Source: Microbacterium maritypicum MF109 (lineage in GTDB: Bacteria > Actinomycetota > Actinomycetes > Actinomycetales > Microbacteriaceae). From it: a DNA stretch of 64,000 nt. Shown in pieces: positions 59,304 to 64,000 of the stretch (positions within the stretch are counted from its first letter, which is position 1; each line of letters opens with the position of its first letter). The notes beneath the pieces are model-generated. The model saw only the letters and a list, made by a program, of their open reading frames with translations, was not told where the DNA came from and ran no database searches. Both the position numbers and the translations under genes were made by a program. The stretch spans positions 1-64,000 of the forward strand of contig NZ_ATAO01000181.1 of NCBI RefSeq assembly GCF_000455825.1, written 5' to 3'.

Positions 59304-60457
59304 AGGCGGTCCACTTCGGGGCGGGCAACATCGGGCGCGGATTCGTCGGTCTGCTGCTGCGCGAGGGCGGGTACGAGGTCGTCTTCTCGGACGTCGCCGA
59401 CGCGCTGGTCGACGCGATCAACGCGGTCGACTCGTACACCGTGCACGAGGCCGGCCCCGGAGGGACCGATCACGTCGTCACCGGATTCCGTGCCGTGAAC
59501 AGCCGGACGGACCCCGCCGCAGTGGCGGAAGAGGTCGCGTCGGCCGACGTCGTCACCACCGCCGTCGGACCGACGGTGCTGCGGTTCGTGGCCCCGTCGA
59601 TCGTCGCGGGACTGGCCCTGCGCTCCCCCGCCGCCGCACCGCTGCAGGTGATGGCATGCGAGAACGCGATCGGCGCCACCGACCTGCTGCGCCGCGAGAT
59701 CGTCGCCGCAGCAGGAGCCGATGCCGAGACGCTGCTGACCAGAGCGGTCTTCGCGAACACCGCCGTGGATCGCATCGTGCCGGCGCAGCCGGAGGGATCG
59801 GGCGTCGACGTGACGGTCGAGCCCTACTTCGAATGGGCGATCGAGTCGGGACCGTTCGGCGGAGAGCTGCCGAGAATCCCCGGCGCGCACTTCGTCGACG
59901 ACCTGGCGCCGTACATCGAGCGCAAGCTGTTCACCGTGAACACGGGGCATGCGGCAACGGCATACTTCGGGGCCCGTGCGGGCATCGAGCGCATCTCGGA
60001 TGCCCTCGCCGATCCGACGATCGCCGCGAGCGTCTCGGCTGCCCTCGAAGAGACGTCGGCCGTGCTGGTCGCCGAGCACGGCTTGGACCCGGAGGATCTC
60101 GCCGCCTATCGCGCGAAGATCCTCGACCGGTTCCGCAACCCCGCACTCGTCGACACCGTGCAGCGGGTCGGACGTCAGCCGCTGCGCAAGATCTCGCGTC
60201 ACGAGCGGTTCGTGGGCCCCGCAGCCATGGCCGCGGAGCGCGGACTGTCCACCGAGGCCCTGGTCGCCGCCGTCTCGGCAGCGCTCGAGTTCGACGACCC
60301 GGCCGACGAGCAGTCGGTCGAGCTGCAGCAGCTGCTGCGCGCGGAGGAGGCCGCAGGGTTCACCACGCGGACGACGGGCCTCGACCCCGAGCATCCGCTG
60401 TTCCCGCTGATCCGGGATGCCGTCGCCGCCCGCCAGCAGCACATCGAGAGGGCCTGA
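59300..60457 (+). CDS. mtlD: Mannitol-1-phosphate 5-dehydrogenase
   Basis: A 385-residue dehydrogenase: [20 protein letters not shown] (NAD loop), [50 protein letters not shown] and [20 protein letters not shown]. Converts mannitol-1-phosphate to fructose-6-phosphate, completing the pathway. Confidence 0.96.
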   Translation: MKAVHFGAGNIGRGFVGLLLREGGYEVVFSDVADALVDAINAVDSYTVHEAGPGGTDHVVTGFRAVNSRTDPAAVAEEVASADVVTTAVGPTVLRFVAPSIVAGLALRSPAAAPLQVMACENAIGATDLLRREIVAAAGADAETLLTRAVFANTAVDRIVPAQPEGSGVDVTVEPYFEWAIESGPFGGELPRIPGAHFVDDLAPYIERKLFTVNTGHAATAYFGARAGIERISDALADPTIAASVSAALEETSAVLVAEHGLDPEDLAAYRAKILDRFRNPALVDTVQRVGRQPLRKISRHERFVGPAAMAAERGLSTEALVAAVSAALEFDDPADEQSVELQQLLRAEEAAGFTTRTTGLDPEHPLFPLIRDAVAARQQHIERA

Positions 60458-60556
60458 GCCGCGACCCGTCGACGCCCTCGCCTGCCGATACGATCGGTGG
60501 GCGGGGGCGTTTCGCGCACGACGAGGTGCGAGAACACACAGGTATCCGGGAGCCAC

Positions 60557-61849
60557 ATGAACAGATATGCCGTGATCGGCGCTGGTCCGTCCGGCCTCGC
60601 CGCAGCGCGCGCCCTGCAGAAGCGCGGGATCTCCGTGGACGGATACGAGGCCTCGCACGGCGTCGGCGGGCTGTGGGACATCAGCAATCCCCGCAGCACG
60701 ATGTACGAGTCCGCGCATCTCATCTCCTCCCGCACGACGACCGAGTTCACCGAGTTCCCCATGCGGTCCCGGGTCGACTACCCCGGACACCGGGCACTCA
60801 GGGACTACTTCGACGACTATGCCCGTCACTTCGGGCTCACCGACCTCTTCCGCTTCGACACGCGGGTCGTGCGTCTCGAGCCGCGCGACGGCGGCTGGGA
60901 TCTGACCAGTTCCGGCCCCAGGGGAGACGAGACGCACTGGTACGCGGGCGTCGTTCTCGCGAACGGGACGCTCGCCGAGCCGAACATCCCGGCATTCCCT
61001 GGTGAGTTCACAGGCGAGCTGCTGCATACGCACGCCTACAAGTCGCCCGAGCAGCTGAAGGACCGGCGCGTGCTGCTGATCGGCGCGGGCAACTCCGGCT
61101 GCGATATCGCGGTCGACGCCGTGCATCATGCGGTATCCGTCGACATGAGCGTCCGCCGCGGGTACTACTTCGTTCCGCGGTATCTGTTCGGCAGGCCGAG
61201 CGACACTCTCAACCAGGGGCGACCGCTCCCCGCGCGCATCAAGCAGGCCATCGACAGTCGTGTGCTGCGGGCCTTCACCGGCGACCCCGTGCGGTTCGGG
61301 TTCCCGAAGCCCGACTACCGCATCTACGAGTCGCACCCGATCGTGAACACCATGGTCCTGAACCACCTCGGGCAGGGCGATCTGCGCATCCGTCCCGACG
61401 TCTCGCGCTTCGACGGCGCGAGCGTGCACTTCCGTGACGGCAGCGCCGACGACTACGACCTCGTGCTGCTCGCCACCGGCTACACCCTCGACTATCCGTT
61501 CGTCGACCGCGAGCACCTGCACTGGCGCGGTGCCGCGCCGCGGCTGTTCCTGAACGTCTTCCCCGCCTCGTTCAACGGCCTCTACGTGATGGGCATGATC
61601 GAGGCCTCGGGCATCGGCTGGCAGGGCCGCTACGAGCAGGCGGAGCTGCTCGCGGCCTACCTGAACGCGGTCGAGCAGGATCCGGAGCGCGCGTCGCGAT
61701 TCCGCGATCGTGTGACCGGAAGCCCCTGGCCCGATGTGACCGGCGGCTACCGCTACCTGGGCCTGGATCGGATGGCCTACTACGTCAACAAGGACGCCTA
61801 CCGCGGTGCCGTCCGGAACGAGAAGCGCATTCTGGAGTCACGGGCGTAG
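60557..61849 (+). CDS. Flavin-containing monooxygenase
   Basis: A 430-residue flavoprotein: MNRYAVIGAGPSGLAAARAL (FAD), GLWDISNPRSTMYESAHLI, FPMRSRVDYPGHRALRDYFD (the FMO identifying region lies nearby), VVLANGTLAEPNIPAFPGEF, VLLIGAGNSGCDIAVDAVHH (NADPH) and LLATGYTLDYPFVD. Substrate unknown; class B monooxygenases oxidise soft nucleophiles or ketones. Start at 60557 follows MNRYAVIGAGP. Confidence 0.92.
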   Translation: MNRYAVIGAGPSGLAAARALQKRGISVDGYEASHGVGGLWDISNPRSTMYESAHLISSRTTTEFTEFPMRSRVDYPGHRALRDYFDDYARHFGLTDLFRFDTRVVRLEPRDGGWDLTSSGPRGDETHWYAGVVLANGTLAEPNIPAFPGEFTGELLHTHAYKSPEQLKDRRVLLIGAGNSGCDIAVDAVHHAVSVDMSVRRGYYFVPRYLFGRPSDTLNQGRPLPARIKQAIDSRVLRAFTGDPVRFGFPKPDYRIYESHPIVNTMVLNHLGQGDLRIRPDVSRFDGASVHFRDGSADDYDLVLLATGYTLDYPFVDREHLHWRGAAPRLFLNVFPASFNGLYVMGMIEASGIGWQGRYEQAELLAAYLNAVEQDPERASRFRDRVTGSPWPDVTGGYRYLGLDRMAYYVNKDAYRGAVRNEKRILESRA

Positions 61850-61898
61850 CACCCCTCGGTGACGAGCGACCGTCGACCGGGCGGAGTAGCGTTGTCTC

Positions 61899-62642
61899 GT
61901 GCAGAAGAAGCCCCGCCGGATCCTGAAGCGCGTGCTGTGGAGCGTCGCGATCGTGCTGGTCGTCGCCGTCGGCGGGGTGCTCGCCTGGACCCAGATCGGC
62001 GTCATGGCCGCGGAGCCGGAGCCGCTCGCCTCGGTGCGGGAGAACCCGGCCATCACCGTGACCGATGCCGACCAGGGCATCGTGCTCGCCCCCGCCGACG
62101 GGAGATCGGACCTCGGCCTCGTCTTCATCCCCGGGGCCAAGGTGGATCCGTGGGCGTATGCCGCGATCCTGCAGGGGCTGGCCGAAGAGGGCGTCACGGT
62201 CGTGATCACACGCCCGTGGCTGAACCTGGCGTTCTTCGACCCGCGCGGACTCGACGCCTTCACCTCGGCGGCCCCCGACGTCGATGTCTGGGGCGTCGGC
62301 GGGCACTCCCTGGGCGGCGTGCGTGCATGCCAGCTCGCGGACGACGCCGATGCGCTCGTCCTGTTCGCCTCCTACTGCGCGAACGATCTCTCCGGCACTG
62401 GGCTTCCCGTCCTCAGCCTGTCCGGCAGCGAAGACGGGCTGTCCACCCCCGAGAAGATCGCCGATGCGCGCGATCAGCTGCCCGCCGATGCCGACATGGT
62501 CGAGATCGAAGGGGCGTCGCACGCGTCCTTCGGCGACTACGGACCGCAGGACGGCGACGGCACTCCGACGATCTCCCGCGACGAGATGCACGCGGAGGTC
62601 ACGCGTCTGACCGACGAGTTCCTCGCACCGCTCTCGCCCTGA
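61899..62642 (+). CDS. Membrane-anchored alpha/beta hydrolase
   Basis: A 247-residue protein. A basic start (MQKKPRRILKRVLWS), one membrane segment VAIVLVVAVGGVLAWTQ, then an alpha/beta hydrolase fold: GLVFIPGAKVDPWAYAAILQ, WGVGGHSLGGVRACQL (nucleophile Ser in GHSLGG), VLSLSGSEDGLSTPEKI (Asp) and EIEGASHASFGDYG (His). Likely an esterase or lipase exposed outside. GTG start. Confidence 0.88.
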   Translation: MQKKPRRILKRVLWSVAIVLVVAVGGVLAWTQIGVMAAEPEPLASVRENPAITVTDADQGIVLAPADGRSDLGLVFIPGAKVDPWAYAAILQGLAEEGVTVVITRPWLNLAFFDPRGLDAFTSAAPDVDVWGVGGHSLGGVRACQLADDADALVLFASYCANDLSGTGLPVLSLSGSEDGLSTPEKIADARDQLPADADMVEIEGASHASFGDYGPQDGDGTPTISRDEMHAEVTRLTDEFLAPLSP

Positions 62643-62645
62643 GCG

Positions 62646-63539
62646 TCACCTCCCCACGGCCCCGAGGACCGGGTCGAGCAGCGGATGGAGGTGCCGGGTG
62701 CGCAGGACCGCCGCCGCCGAACGCGCCCCCGCCTCGAGCGCAGTGGTGACGCCCGCCCCGTCGAGCCGCGCGTCGAGCACGCCCGCGAGGAACGCATCAC
62801 CCGCGCCGTTCGTGTCGACGACCTCGACGGGCACCGCAGGAACCCGATGCACCACGCCGTGCTCGTCGACCGCCACGGCCCCCTCCGCTCCCAGGGTGCA
62901 CACGGCCAGGCGCGCTCCCGCCGCGATGCGGGACTGCAGGAACACGACCGGGTCGTCCAGCCGGTCGGCGTTGCAGAACACCGCATCAGCGGCGTCGAGG
63001 AACGGCCGGTGGTAGTGCGCCCTGCCGTCGTAGTCGTGCACATCCACCCAGATCGGTGTGCCGGTCGATCGGGCGAGAGGCAGCAGGCGCAGGGGCTCCG
63101 CGGCGAGGTCGAGCACGACCGCATCGGCAGCGACCATCCGGTCGCGCATCCGGTCGTCGCGCGTGCCCTCGGCCGTGCTCGGGGTCGACAGGTACAGCGA
63201 GACGCGACCGCCTTCACGCGTCATCAGGTTCAGATGTCGTTCGGTGACCCCGTCGTCCCAGGAGGTCTGCACGCCGGCGGCGCGCAATGCGTCGCGCACG
63301 CGTCCGCCCTCCATATCCGTCCCAGAGATGGCATGCAGCCGTGTGGTCCGGCCCAGCGCGGTCAGGCTGAGCGCCTTGCCCGCGCTGGTCCCTCCGACCG
63401 TCTCCCAGGTGTCCTCGGCGAACTGCATGTGCGGCACCGGCTCGGGAAGCCGATCCAGCACGATGATCGTGTTCCACGATGCCGGCCCGACGATGACGAC
63501 GGAGGCGGATTCCGCTGCGGACTCTGAGGAGGAGGGCAT
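62646..63539 (-). CDS. PfkB family sugar kinase
   Basis: A 297-residue kinase: IIVLDRLPEPVPHMQFAEDT, WETVGGTSAGKALSLTALG, AVDEHGVVHRVPAVPVEV and VVDTNGAGDAFLAGVLDARL (signature with catalytic Asp). A ribokinase-like kinase; substrate unknown. Convergent with the hydrolase gene (gap 4 bp). Confidence 0.9.
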   Translation of the reverse strand: MPSSSESAAESASVVIVGPASWNTIIVLDRLPEPVPHMQFAEDTWETVGGTSAGKALSLTALGRTTRLHAISGTDMEGGRVRDALRAAGVQTSWDDGVTERHLNLMTREGGRVSLYLSTPSTAEGTRDDRMRDRMVAADAVVLDLAAEPLRLLPLARSTGTPIWVDVHDYDGRAHYHRPFLDAADAVFCNADRLDDPVVFLQSRIAAGARLAVCTLGAEGAVAVDEHGVVHRVPAVPVEVVDTNGAGDAFLAGVLDARLDGAGVTTALEAGARSAAAVLRTRHLHPLLDPVLGAVGR

Positions 63540-63576
63540 GGGACCATCCTGTCGTGCCTCGTCTCGGCCGTCTCGT

Positions 63577-64000
63577 TCAGCCGATGCGCGAGACCAGCGC
63601 GTCCAGCCCCATGCCGTAGTCGATGCGCACGACGGGAAGGGCGAGCTTGTCGGTGCCGATCTTCACATATCCGGGCTCGATGGTACGTCCCATCTCGTAG
63701 CCGGCCTGGGCGACGCCCTGCTTGGTGGTGTCGTTGTAGTGCCCGTACGGATACGCCACGACCTGACCCACGCCGAGGATCTGAGCCGACGTCGTCAGGT
63801 CTGCCGCGATCTGATCGGCCGTCCAGTTGACCATCCGGCCCTTGCCGTTGTCGCCTGCCTGGTGCATGTCATGCGTGTGCGAGCGGCGCTGCACATAGAC
63901 GGACGGCGCCGGGTCCTGCCGAGCGGCCGTGATCATGAACGACGTGCTGAGCAGCTTGTACCTGTCCACGACCGGCACCGCGAGATCGAACCACGACTGG
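63577..64000 (-). CDS. Polysaccharide deacetylase family protein (partial, N-terminus outside window)
   Basis: The last 141 residues or so of a NodB-type deacetylase; the frame is open to the window edge. DLAVPVVDRYKLLSTSFMIT, RRSHTHDMHQAGDNGKGRMV (zinc His pair in SHTHDMH) and VVAYPYGHYNDTTKQGVAQA are visible. Acts on cell-wall or surface glycans. The first zinc Asp pair would lie beyond the edge. Confidence 0.85.
   Translation of the reverse strand, partial: QSWFDLAVPVVDRYKLLSTSFMITAARQDPAPSVYVQRRSHTHDMHQAGDNGKGRMVNWTADQIAADLTTSAQILGVGQVVAYPYGHYNDTTKQGVAQAGYEMGRTIEPGYVKIGTDKLALPVVRIDYGMGLDALVSRIG

Overview
The window is a high-GC actinobacterial chromosome, most likely Microbacterium or a close member of the Microbacteriaceae. 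This rests on the Tad pilus genes, DUF3039, the acyl-CoA carboxylase set with an epsilon subunit, Ku/LigD and the overall codon use. A small integrated prophage occupies about 206-20662. No sequence search was possible, so names rest on recognised motifs, gene order and protein architecture.

PROPHAGE (206-20662, about 20.4 kb). A large serine integrase starts 16 bp inside the left junction. The element sits in the 3' end of the pilus gene tadC: the amputated last codons of tadC lie left of the left junction, and the truncated tadC runs into phage DNA at the right junction. Both junctions share the 5-bp core AGCAC. Layout: integrase and Lsr2-like protein (226-1970); a leftward replication operon with a primase-polymerase/ATPase and a small leader gene (2076-4303); a 570-bp repeat-rich control region (4304-4869); a rightward early cluster containing a free-standing homologue of the C-terminal domain of translation initiation factor IF-2, a multi-zinc-finger protein and an HNH endonuclease (4870-6209); a compact siphovirus structural module (6319-19334) with a protease-capsid fusion and a frameshifted tail chaperone; two small membrane proteins (19327-19786); two small leftward genes; and a noncoding right end with DnaA-box-like sequences. 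I see no endolysin, no CI-type repressor and no excisionase.

HOST, left to middle (20594-37093). tadC, tadB and the tadA/cpaF ATPase (leftward); tRNA-Leu; a DedA protein; the NHEJ pair Ku and LigD; a cation diffusion facilitator; rdgB-rph-murI; pncB; DUF3039; an ABC exporter whose ATPase carries a long histone-H1-like Ala/Lys/Thr tail; and a nucleotidyltransferase.

HOST, middle to right (37125-64000). Acyl-CoA carboxylase beta and epsilon subunits, a ROK regulator, a three-gene two-component system, an RNA m5U methyltransferase, Maf, the biotinylated acyl-CoA carboxylase alpha chain, LpdA-like flavoprotein, purine nucleoside phosphorylase and phosphosugar mutase. The set accD-accE-maf-accA-lpdA-PNP-pmm resembles conserved actinobacterial synteny. 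Next comes a self-contained mannitol PTS locus (mtlR divergent from EIIB-like, HPr, EI, EIICB, EIIA, mtlD), then a flavin monooxygenase, an alpha/beta hydrolase, a PfkB kinase and a partial polysaccharide deacetylase.

Most promising leads: the phage IF-2 domain protein; an integrase promoter that appears to span attP and would be split by integration; and two phage leader regions whose inverted repeats can mask ribosome binding sites.
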